Below, piece after piece: positions 1 through 5,879 of a DNA stretch of 7,656 nucleotides (position 1 is the first letter of the stretch; each line of letters starts with the position of its first letter). The notes beneath the pieces were generated by a model. The model searched no databases, was not told where the DNA came from, and worked only from the letters and a program-made list of their open reading frames with translations. The position numbers and the translations under genes were made by a program. Source of the DNA: Candidatus Atribacter alterifermentans (GTDB lineage Bacteria > Atribacterota > Atribacteria > Atribacterales > Atribacteraceae); assembly GCA_012517635.1 (NCBI GenBank), contig JAAYUP010000332.1, forward strand, positions 1 through 7,656, written 5' to 3'.

Positions 1-140
1 GAAACCTCTTTGAGGGCTTCTATAACATACTCTATCATAAATTTATTATGAATGACAAGTAGTGATCGGTTATTTACACCAAATTTTTTTAAAAATTCTT
101 GATTACTATCTCCACCTGCTAAAATTATGGCATCAGTCAT
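1..140 (-). CDS. Nucleotidyltransferase (MobA/GlmU-like NTP transferase fold), N-terminal part only
   Basis: Partial gene: the first 46 codons are present and the rest lies beyond base 1. The protein begins MTDAIILAGG, the beta-strand and glycine loop that opens the GT-A-type NTP transferase fold (MobA, GlmU, sugar-phosphate nucleotidyltransferases). Near residues 30-43 a segment reading LLVIHNKFMIEYVIEAL matches the family's usual (L)xxIxGKPMIEYVIEAL block. The usual basic G-x-R-(M/L)-G part of the nucleotide-binding loop is missing; the loop reads GGDSNQEFLKKFG. This argues against IspD, although the gene follows ispE. The ATG overlaps the ispE stop as ATGA, and a strong GGAGG (150-154) lies 9 nt upstream inside ispE, so translation is probably coupled. 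Proteins of this type next to ispE are known in other anaerobes (from memory), but their substrate is not established. Family call fairly sure; function unknown. Confidence 0.75.
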   Translation of the reverse strand, partial: MTDAIILAGGDSNQEFLKKFGVNNRSLLVIHNKFMIEYVIEALKEV

Positions 141-1060
141 GATTTTCCCCCTCCCTCTTTACCAATAGTTGGATTTCTGTCAATTTTCAAAAGTGTTGTC
201 GACCATCGTGATTGAATTCCTTTTTGATTTAGTCTTTCAACTACATCAATAGCTTTTTCTTGATTGGGAACTACGCCTATTATTGTTGAACCACTCCCTG
301 TCATAAAAACTGACGAACATCCCATTTCATTTAAAATTTTTTTATATTCATTTAATTCTGGAAAATGTCTAAAAATAACTTTTTCAAAGTCATTCCAGAT
401 ATATTTTTCTATCTGGCCTGGCGTAAAATCATCTAAAAAATCTTTTACCGAAGGAAAATATTGACTTTTTAGGTTTTCTTGTTCAATATCCCATTCTTGG
501 TAAGCCCATTTGGTATCAATTCCTACTTTTGGGAAAACCAAAATAATACATTTTTCTGGTGGTCGTGGAAGGGGAAAGACCTTTTCCCCCTTCCCGCTTA
601 TTATTGCAAAGGAATATTCAGTTGTAAAAAAAGGAATATCGGAACCAAGTTTTGCTGACAATTCAATTAACTTTTTATCTTCAATTGATAACGATAAGAT
701 TTCATTCATCTTTTTTAATAGATTTGCAACGTTGCTACTCGCACCTCCCAGACCACTACCGGGAGGGATGTTCTTGATAATTTTAACGCCAAAATACCGA
801 TTTTTTAGCTGGGGATCAGATTCCCGCAAGAGATGGAATAAGCGTCCGAGTAAACTTTTTCTCCCGGTTGGTATTTCATAATTACATTGAATTTCATCGC
901 AATTTAAATTTGGAAAATAAAACTCGATGATATCATAAAAATCGATGAGTTGCATGACCGACAAAATGTTATGATATCCATCTTGTCGTCGTTCACCAAT
1001 TTTTAAAAACCAATTCATTTTTGCATAAGAACGAAATCGATAAACCGTGTTGTTTTTCAT
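137..1060 (-). CDS. ispE: 4-diphosphocytidyl-2-C-methyl-D-erythritol kinase (MEP pathway)
   Basis: Cytosolic GHMP kinase that phosphorylates the 2-hydroxyl of CDP-methylerythritol with ATP, a step in making IPP and DMAPP. At 307 aa it is slightly longer than the usual 280-300. The N-terminal motif YAKMNWFLKIG (12-22) carries the catalytic Lys14, and RQDGYHNILSVMQ (25-37) is the family's substrate-binding block. The ATP-binding glycine loop PPGSGLGGASSN lies at 99-110, the catalytic Asp141 sits in GSDIPFF, and the third GHMP motif is MTGSGST (253-259). Both catalytic residues are therefore present. Asn in SSN is acceptable because the E. coli enzyme also has SSNAA. The ATG has GGAAAG (1069-1074) 8 nt upstream. 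The gene starts 21 nt after murI, and its Gly-rich tail encodes the ribosome-binding site of the next gene, which its TGA overlaps. No promoter of its own was seen. Confidence 0.97.
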   Translation of the reverse strand: MKNNTVYRFRSYAKMNWFLKIGERRQDGYHNILSVMQLIDFYDIIEFYFPNLNCDEIQCNYEIPTGRKSLLGRLFHLLRESDPQLKNRYFGVKIIKNIPPGSGLGGASSNVANLLKKMNEILSLSIEDKKLIELSAKLGSDIPFFTTEYSFAIISGKGEKVFPLPRPPEKCIILVFPKVGIDTKWAYQEWDIEQENLKSQYFPSVKDFLDDFTPGQIEKYIWNDFEKVIFRHFPELNEYKKILNEMGCSSVFMTGSGSTIIGVVPNQEKAIDVVERLNQKGIQSRWSTTLLKIDRNPTIGKEGGGKS

Positions 1061-1081
1061 TTGGGGATCTTTCCAGAGCTT

Positions 1082-1924
1082 TTACCTTGGAGTTGAGGCT
1101 GAGGTATAAATTCTCTGAGAATGATAAAAAATTGTATTCTCTTGATTTGTCTCAGGAAAAGCCTCAAGATGAATTTTTTGTAAGTCAGGGTAATTTTGAA
1201 TCGTATTTTTTATGTTGGTGTTGCTTCCTCGTATAATTATTCTCTTCGAGCCTAACTTTGATTGATTCAACAAATCTGATTCTTCTAAATATTTTTTCAC
1301 TTCTTGAGCAGTTGACTGAGTTGGATTGATAATTTCAAATGAGGTTTGAGCAATATCCTTGAAAAAAGATGATATTAAAGCAAAATGTGTACAACCCATA
1401 ATAATAGTATCAAAATTTTCTTTTTTGAATCGAATTAATTGATTTTGAATCCATTGCTTCCACTGTTTAGTTTGATGGAGTCCTTTTTCAACCGCATCGA
1501 CAAATTCCGGCCAGGCTTCCTCTTTAACCATAATAGTAGGATCTATTTTTTGAATATGTTTTCGAAAAGTACCACTCCTTATTGTAGCTGAAGTTGCCAA
1601 TACAACGACTTTGCCGGTTCTTGTTTTTTTTACAGCTTCCTTCGAGGCTGGATCAATAATACCTATGATTGGAACTTGAAATAAAGCCGATAGCTCCTCC
1701 AGGCAATTCGAACTGATCGTTCCACAAGCAGTTATGATTAGTTTGGCTTTTAAGGATTCATCTAAGAAGGTAATCAAAGATGAAACTATAGGAATCAACT
1801 CGATTTTCGTTTTTTCTCCATATGGAAAATGAAGAGGATCAGCGAGGTACACAATTTCTTCCGAAGGAAGGAATTGATCCAAAGCAAAAACCATGCTAAG
1901 CCCCCCTACACCAGAATCAATCAC
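1082..1924 (-). CDS. murI: Glutamate racemase, divergent
   Basis: Cofactor-independent racemase giving D-glutamate for peptidoglycan precursors; cytosolic, two alpha/beta domains. About 280 aa from the GTG used here. Visible family motifs are IDSGVGG (2-8, acid/base-site Asp3 and Ser4), FPYG (33-36), the first cysteine Cys67 in ACGT, ATSATIRSG (110-118) and the second cysteine Cys178 in GCTHFALI. Both catalytic cysteines and the Thr-His after the second are kept. Several usually firm positions differ: Asn after the first Cys is Gly68, the usual (A/E)CPLFVP block reads EAWPEFVDAV (136-145), and THYPL reads THFAL. The start is unclear. GTG at 1922-1924 has no well-placed Shine-Dalgarno, and the codons just before it (N-P-I-G) match the family N-terminus but follow an in-frame TGA with no normal start codon. 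ATT at 1928-1930 is another option. The gene sits 16 nt after pyrG. Another Asp/Glu racemase specificity cannot be excluded. Confidence 0.9.
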   Translation of the reverse strand: MIDSGVGGLSMVFALDQFLPSEEIVYLADPLHFPYGEKTKIELIPIVSSLITFLDESLKAKLIITACGTISSNCLEELSALFQVPIIGIIDPASKEAVKKTRTGKVVVLATSATIRSGTFRKHIQKIDPTIMVKEEAWPEFVDAVEKGLHQTKQWKQWIQNQLIRFKKENFDTIIMGCTHFALISSFFKDIAQTSFEIINPTQSTAQEVKKYLEESDLLNQSKLGSKRIIIRGSNTNIKNTIQNYPDLQKIHLEAFPETNQENTIFYHSQRIYTSASTPR

Positions 1925-1940
1925 TCCAATAGGGTTTCAG

Positions 1941-3587
1941 TTACTTCCCAAATGGCTTCTCTCCTATTCTTTGAGTTTGATGAAACTTTTGTGCAGCTTG
2001 AACAAAACCATAAAAAAGCGGATGTGGTCGGTTCGGCCGGGATTTAAATTCAGGGTGAAACTGGACTCCAACATACCAGGGATGGTTGATGAGCTCAATC
2101 ATTTCAACGACTTGAAATTCAGGATTAAAACCTGCCATAACCATTCCTGATTTTTCCAATTGCTGAATATATTCAGAGTTTAACTCATAACGATGGCGAT
2201 GTCGTTCCAAAATTTCTTCCTGTTTATACATGGAATAGCTTATTGTGTTGGCTTTCAGTTGGCAACGATAGTTGCCTAATCTCATCGTTCCACCTAAATC
2301 TTTTTTTGAACGTTGATCCGGTAAAAGATGAATAACTGGAAAGGGTGTCTCCGGATTAAATTCGGTTGAATGCGCGCCTGCCATTCCGGAAGCATTACGG
2401 GCAAATTCAATCACTGCCGTATGCATTCCTAAACAAATCCCAAAAAAGGGAATGTTATTTTCCCGAGCATACTTAGCGGCAATAATTTTCCCTTCTATTC
2501 CTCTTTTTCCAAAACCTCCTGGGATTAAAACACCATCGAGGTTTCCAAGACATTCTTCAACATTTTGTTCTTGAATTTTTTCTGCTTCAATTGGTTTAAT
2601 ACAAACCTTGACTCCCAAGGCTCCTCCCCCATGTTTTAAAGATTCGTTAATGCTTAAATAAGCATCCTTCGACTCAACGTATTTCCCGATTATACCAATT
2701 ACGATCTTTTGGTTAGGGTTTTTCATTCGAGATATAATTTTTGACCATTCTTGGAGATCAACGTCAACAGCATTCAGCTGAAGTTTATTGATGATAAGAT
2801 CCCCTACTCCTTTTTCTTCCAGTATAAGCGGAACATCATAGATTGATTCAGCATCAAGAACAGGAATGATGGCTTCTTTTTCAATATCACAGAAAAGCGC
2901 AATTTTGGATATAACTTCTCTGGTCACAACATGGGACGAGCGGCAAATAATCATATCGGGTTGGATTCCGATGCTTCGCAGTTCTTTGACACTGTGTTGA
3001 GTGGGTTTTGACTTTAACTCACCAGCAGCATCGAGAAAAGGAACTAAAGTGACGTGAATATACAAGCAATTCGATTTTCCAATATCGTTCTTAATCTGGC
3101 GAATAGCTTCCAGAAATGGGAGTGATTCAATATCGCCAACTGTACCACCAATTTCTACAATTGAAACATCGGCTTGAGATTCTTCCCTAAGTCGAAAAAT
3201 TTCTTCTTTTATTTGGTTGGTAATATGAGGGATAACTTGAACAGTTGCTCCTAAATAATCTCCATGCCGTTCCCGAGCAATAACCGAACTATAAATCTTA
3301 CCGGTTGTCACATTACTTGATTTTGATAATTCCTCATCGATAAAACGTTCATAATGTCCAAGATCAAGGTCGGTTTCTCCCCCATCTTGTGTAACAAAAA
3401 CTTCACCGTGTTGATAGGGATTCATAGTGCCAGCATCAACATTAATATAGGGATCAAATTTCTGCATGGTTATTTTGAGTTGTCGGCTTTTTAAAATTCG
3501 ACCAATTGATGATGCCGTAATCCCCTTTCCTAAAGAAGAAGTGACTCCTCCAGTAACAAAAATAAATTTTCCTTCCTTCCCATTCAT
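1941..3587 (-). CDS. pyrG: CTP synthase (glutamine-hydrolysing)
   Basis: Makes CTP from UTP, ATP and glutamine, the last step of de novo pyrimidine nucleotide synthesis. At 548 aa it is full length. The N-terminal synthase domain starts with KFIFVTGGVTSSLGKGI, P-loop at 17-22. It continues with DPYINVDAGTMNPYQHGEVF (45-64), the acidic DLDLGHYERF (73-82), and EIGGTVGDIES (145-155), which carries the metal-binding Glu. The C-terminal class I glutaminase domain has the oxyanion-loop region PGGFGKRG (356-363), nucleophile Cys385 in GICLGMH, and His511 and Glu513 in VQFHPEFKSRP. Position 389 is His (CAT, 2421-2423) where the family almost always has Gln. The ATG is preceded by GGGAAGG, 9 nt upstream inside the 15-nt gap after argS. 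That gap leaves no room for the leader attenuator that controls pyrG in some Firmicutes, so expression probably follows argS. Confidence 0.98.
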   Translation of the reverse strand: MNGKEGKFIFVTGGVTSSLGKGITASSIGRILKSRQLKITMQKFDPYINVDAGTMNPYQHGEVFVTQDGGETDLDLGHYERFIDEELSKSSNVTTGKIYSSVIARERHGDYLGATVQVIPHITNQIKEEIFRLREESQADVSIVEIGGTVGDIESLPFLEAIRQIKNDIGKSNCLYIHVTLVPFLDAAGELKSKPTQHSVKELRSIGIQPDMIICRSSHVVTREVISKIALFCDIEKEAIIPVLDAESIYDVPLILEEKGVGDLIINKLQLNAVDVDLQEWSKIISRMKNPNQKIVIGIIGKYVESKDAYLSINESLKHGGGALGVKVCIKPIEAEKIQEQNVEECLGNLDGVLIPGGFGKRGIEGKIIAAKYARENNIPFFGICLGMHTAVIEFARNASGMAGAHSTEFNPETPFPVIHLLPDQRSKKDLGGTMRLGNYRCQLKANTISYSMYKQEEILERHRHRYELNSEYIQQLEKSGMVMAGFNPEFQVVEMIELINHPWYVGVQFHPEFKSRPNRPHPLFYGFVQAAQKFHQTQRIGEKPFGK

Positions 3588-3602
3588 ACTTATCGACCTT
3601 CC

Positions 3603-5267
3603 CTACATCGTTTCTGGTGCCGAAACGCCCAATAAATCCAAAGCATTTTTAAGCACCTGTCGAGTTGCACGGCATAATTGAAGCCTAAAAGCCGTTAACT
3701 CTAAATTTTCTTCATCCAAAATCCGGTTGTTATTATAAAAAGTATGAAATGAACCAGCTAAATCTGTTATATAATTGCAGATCATATAAGGTTGCCGTGC
3801 TAAAGCTGATCGTTTTACTACTTCTGGAAAGTATATCAAATTTTTAGCCAATAATTTTTCATGTTCATTGTGAAATGATTCATATTTTTGCTCTATGCTT
3901 ATCGTAGATAAGTTTTTCTTTTCCATTTCCCGAAAAACCGAAGAGATTCGGGCATAGGCATATTGGACGTAATAGACCGGATTATCCATTGATGTTTTTT
4001 TAGCTTCTTCAATATCAAACTCAAGGTGAGTTGCAGGATCTCTCATAAGGAAATAGTAGCGGGCAACATCGACTCCAACTTCATCAATTAAATTCCGCAA
4101 GGGAATGAATTCACCTTGTCGGGTTGACATTCTTTCTGGTTGCCCGTTTCTTAAAAGGGTAACAAATTGAACAATAAAAATTTCTAAAAAATCTTTCTTT
4201 AAGCCTAAAGCATTCACTGCCGCTTTCATACGAGGAATATATCCATGATGATCGGCTCCCCAAATATCGATTACCCTTTCAAAGCCTCTTTGCCATTTAT
4301 TAAAATGATAGGCAATGTCCGATGCAAAATAGGTAGGTGAACCATTTTCTCTAATAAGAACTCGATCCTTATCGTCGCCCCATTGCTGGGTTTTCAGCCA
4401 AAGAGCTCCATCTTTTTCATAGGTAAAACCCTGTTTGGTTAATTGTTCCAGAGCTTTTTCAACTTCGTGATTTTGATAGAGAGTTTTTTCGCTAAACCAA
4501 ATATCAAAGTGAACTTGAAAATCGCTCAAATCTTTTTGTATGCTTTGCAGTATTTTTGAGACTGCATACGATTTAAATATTTCGGTTTTTTCTTCATCTG
4601 GTAGAGATAAAAGAGAATCGCCTTTTTCTTTTTTTAAATCCTCGGCGATATCTATCATATAATCTCCCTTATATCCCCCTTCTGGTATTTCAACCTCTTC
4701 ACCAAAAAGCTGCCGATAGCGACACTCTAAGGTTAGACCTAATAAGTCTATCTGCCGACCAGCATCATTAATATAATATTCCTTTTCAACTAAAAATCCG
4801 GCTTTTTTTAAAATTCGTGCCAGAGCATCACCAAAGGCAGCACATTTGCCGTGACCGACATGAAGCGGCCCAGTTGGATTAACGCTGACAAACTCCACTT
4901 GCATTTTTTCATTCTTTCCAATTTGAACCGATCCATATTCTTCCTTTTCTTGATAAATATCCTGGAGGAATGAATAAATGATTTTATCGTCCAGAAAAAA
5001 ATTAATGAAACCTCCACCGGCTATCTCAATGGTCGCAATCTGATCAAGAGATTGTATAAGAATCGGTACAATGTGATTGGCAACTTCTCGAGGGGATTTC
5101 CGTGCTTTTTTAGAAAGTAAAAAGGCGATGTTACTGGCAAAATCTCCATGAGCTTTATCGCGAGTAGGTTCAACGCTAAAAAGTATTCCATCAGATAAGT
5201 TCCTGTACTGATCGTTGACTACTTTTTGAAGGCTTTCTTTGATAACATCGGTTATTAAACGACTCAT
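3603..5267 (-). CDS. argS: Arginyl-tRNA synthetase
   Basis: Class I synthetase that charges tRNA-Arg in the cytosol. It is 554 aa, usual for bacterial ArgS. Domains in order are an N-terminal Add-1 tRNA D-loop-binding domain (about 1-110), with HGDFASNIAFLLSKKARK around 40-57, and then the Rossmann catalytic core. The core carries the HIGH-type motif NPTGPLHVGHGK (130-141) and the typical block IWGADHHGYIPRM (335-347). A KMSK-type loop reads ERMSTRQGEF (378-387), the common MSTR variant. The C-terminal helical anticodon-binding (DALR) domain ends in LLGVSAPETM. I chose the ATG at 5265-5267 over a GTG three codons upstream. GGAG (5276-5279) lies 8 nt before the ATG, whereas the GTG overlaps that GGAG and would have no ribosome-binding site. 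It is the first gene of the minus-strand run and is preceded by a leader with a terminator-like hairpin. Confidence 0.98.
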   Translation of the reverse strand: MSRLITDVIKESLQKVVNDQYRNLSDGILFSVEPTRDKAHGDFASNIAFLLSKKARKSPREVANHIVPILIQSLDQIATIEIAGGGFINFFLDDKIIYSFLQDIYQEKEEYGSVQIGKNEKMQVEFVSVNPTGPLHVGHGKCAAFGDALARILKKAGFLVEKEYYINDAGRQIDLLGLTLECRYRQLFGEEVEIPEGGYKGDYMIDIAEDLKKEKGDSLLSLPDEEKTEIFKSYAVSKILQSIQKDLSDFQVHFDIWFSEKTLYQNHEVEKALEQLTKQGFTYEKDGALWLKTQQWGDDKDRVLIRENGSPTYFASDIAYHFNKWQRGFERVIDIWGADHHGYIPRMKAAVNALGLKKDFLEIFIVQFVTLLRNGQPERMSTRQGEFIPLRNLIDEVGVDVARYYFLMRDPATHLEFDIEEAKKTSMDNPVYYVQYAYARISSVFREMEKKNLSTISIEQKYESFHNEHEKLLAKNLIYFPEVVKRSALARQPYMICNYITDLAGSFHTFYNNNRILDEENLELTAFRLQLCRATRQVLKNALDLLGVSAPETM

Positions 5268-5275
5268 TTCAATCA

Positions 5276-5279
5276 CTCC
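5276..5279 (-). promoter_or_regulatory. argS ribosome-binding site (decides the start)
   Basis: GGAG on the minus strand with an 8-nt spacer to the ATG at 5265-5267. The in-frame GTG at 5274-5276 overlaps it, so the ATG is the likelier start. Confidence 0.7.
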
Positions 5280-5290
5280 ACACTAAGTTT

Positions 5291-5324
5291 AAAACACAAA
5301 AAATGGACCCTTATTGGTCCATTT
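5291..5324 (-). terminator. Terminator-like hairpin in the argS leader (possible attenuator)
   Basis: Perfect 9-bp stem AAATGGACC / GGTCCATTT (5316-5324 with 5301-5309) and a 6-nt loop. On the minus strand it is followed by a T-rich tail (TTTGTGTTTT, giving six T in a row with the stem end). There is no T tract on the plus side, so it would act on minus-strand transcription. It ends only 11 nt before the argS GGAG. It therefore either ends transcripts arriving from cbiA or a short leader RNA, or works as an attenuator of argS. The sequence alone does not tell which. Confidence 0.6.
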
Positions 5325-5330
5325 GTCAAT

Positions 5331-5359
5331 ATTGAATACTCATACCTTCTATATTCAAT
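5331..5359 (-). other. Hairpin in the argS leader
   Basis: Perfect 8-bp inverted repeat ATTGAATA / TATTCAAT around a 13-nt loop, 6 nt upstream (in minus-strand reading) of the terminator-like hairpin. It is AU-only except for one G-C pair. The tandem placement suggests leader RNA structure. No known riboswitch or T-box core could be matched to it. Confidence 0.45.
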
Positions 5360-5468
5360 TTTAATGAATAACCAATTTATAATGGATTTTTAAAAAACAT
5401 TTTTCAAATGCTAATAAACGCAGATGAACTATGCAAGTTGAAAATCAAAGTATGATATCTCCTGCGCC

Positions 5469-5497
5469 ATTATATATTTTTTTTTCTATTCCTTCAA
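5469..5497 (-). promoter_or_regulatory. Probable sigma-A-type promoter for the argS operon
   Basis: Minus strand: TTGAAG (5492-5497, 4 of 6 to the -35 consensus), a 17-nt spacer containing nine A in a row, and a perfect TATAAT (5469-5474). Transcription would start near 5462 and leave a leader of about 195 nt before argS. In AT-rich DNA such matches arise by chance, but the perfect -10, the ideal spacing and the position favour it. Confidence 0.5.
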
Positions 5498-5540
5498 GAA
5501 TAAAATCTAAAACTCTCATTTTCTTCTTTTTCCATCGCTC

Positions 5541-5640
5541 TTTTTTCTCTCCCCTGGTGGGAGAGGACCAGGGTGAGGGGAAGATATTTTGATCCTCGTC
5601 AGGTACTGCAAAGTAACATGAAAGTCTATTTTAAAATTCC
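5541..5640 (+). repeat. Degenerate interspersed repeat, copy A
   Basis: The copy starts with a T-rich run followed by the palindromic core CTCTCCC-CTGGT-GGGAGAG (5546-5564), then ACCAGGGTGAGGGG and a tail with ATCCTCGTCAGGTACTGCAAAG. The same order of elements recurs in copy C (direct) and copy B (inverted). It resembles the short palindromic GGGAGAGG/CCAGGGTGAGGG elements scattered through many bacterial genomes. No coding capacity and no transposase nearby. Confidence 0.75.
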
Positions 5641-5740
5641 GAAGTGATTTTAATAGGTAACTCATATTGAGTAACCAACCAGGATCTCATTCTGGGCATT
5701 CACCCTCATCCTCACCTTCTCCCATCAAGGGAGAAGGAAT
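5641..5740 (-). repeat. Degenerate interspersed repeat, copy B (inverted)
   Basis: Read on the minus strand it has the core CCTTCTCCC-TTGAT-GGGAGAAGG (5715-5737), a perfect 9-bp stem, then TGAGGATGAGGGTG and a tail with GATCCTGGTTGGTTACT that matches the tail of copy A. Tails of A and B meet near 5640 (CTATTTTAAAAT facing ATTTTAATAG), so A and B together form an imperfect palindrome of about 200 bp. Confidence 0.7.
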
Positions 5741-5756
5741 TATGAATTCTTTTAGT

Positions 5757-5865
5757 CTTTTTTCCCTCGCCCCTTGGTGGGAGAGAGCCAGGATGAGGGA
5801 GATACTTATTTTTATCCTCATCTGGTTCTACTTTGCAGCATGAGAGTCAATTATAAACCTTAAAA
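5757..5865 (+). repeat. Degenerate interspersed repeat, copy C
   Basis: Direct copy of A. It has a T-rich start, a core CTCGCCCCTTGGTGGGAGAG (one mismatch in the stem), then AGCCAGGATGAGGG and a tail with ATCCTCATCTGGTTCTACTTTGCAGCATGAGAGTC. It ends about 15 nt from the cbiA stop codon and so lies in the 3' region of that transcript, in antisense orientation. Confidence 0.7.
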
Positions 5866-5879
5866 TGAGAATAATGAGT

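Larger units (their letters stand above)
5268..5879. other. Gene-free interval between argS and cbiA
   Basis: No open reading frame with family resemblance was found on either strand. The left part (5268-5500) is AT-rich and holds the argS leader: promoter, two hairpins and ribosome-binding site. The stretch 5500-5540 shows nothing clear. The right part (5541-5865) is almost filled by three degenerate repeat copies. No obvious terminator with a T tract directly follows cbiA on the minus strand; the nearest candidate is the hairpin at 5291-5324. Confidence 0.7.

Noticed and set aside
510..881. Plus-strand open frame of 123 codons
   Set aside because: It lies wholly inside ispE on the opposite strand, has no ribosome-binding site context and no family resemblance; a shadow frame.
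1021..1236. Plus-strand open frame across the murI-ispE junction
   Set aside because: Antisense to two well-supported genes with no coding signal of its own.
3603..5276. argS starting at the GTG at 5274-5276
   Set aside because: The GTG overlaps the GGAG that is properly spaced for the ATG three codons later, and family N-termini do not need the extra residues.
5305..5332. Second promoter with TTGACA just before argS
   Set aside because: The TTGACA at 5323-5328 (minus strand) has no acceptable -10 at 16-18 nt; the hexamer at that spacing falls within the hairpin arm.
5329..5346. Leader peptide (ATG-AGT-ATT-CAA-TAT-TGA, minus strand) for argS attenuation
   Set aside because: Only five codons, none for arginine, and AGAAGG is only one nucleotide from the ATG.
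5291..5462. T-box riboswitch upstream of argS
   Set aside because: The terminator-like hairpin contains TGGACC, faintly like the T-box core, but no GGGTGG-N-ACCGCG block and no stem I motifs with a clear Arg specifier loop are present.
5541..5865. CRISPR-like array in the gene-free region
   Set aside because: The three repeat copies are long, degenerate and in mixed orientation, with no regular spacers and no cas genes nearby.
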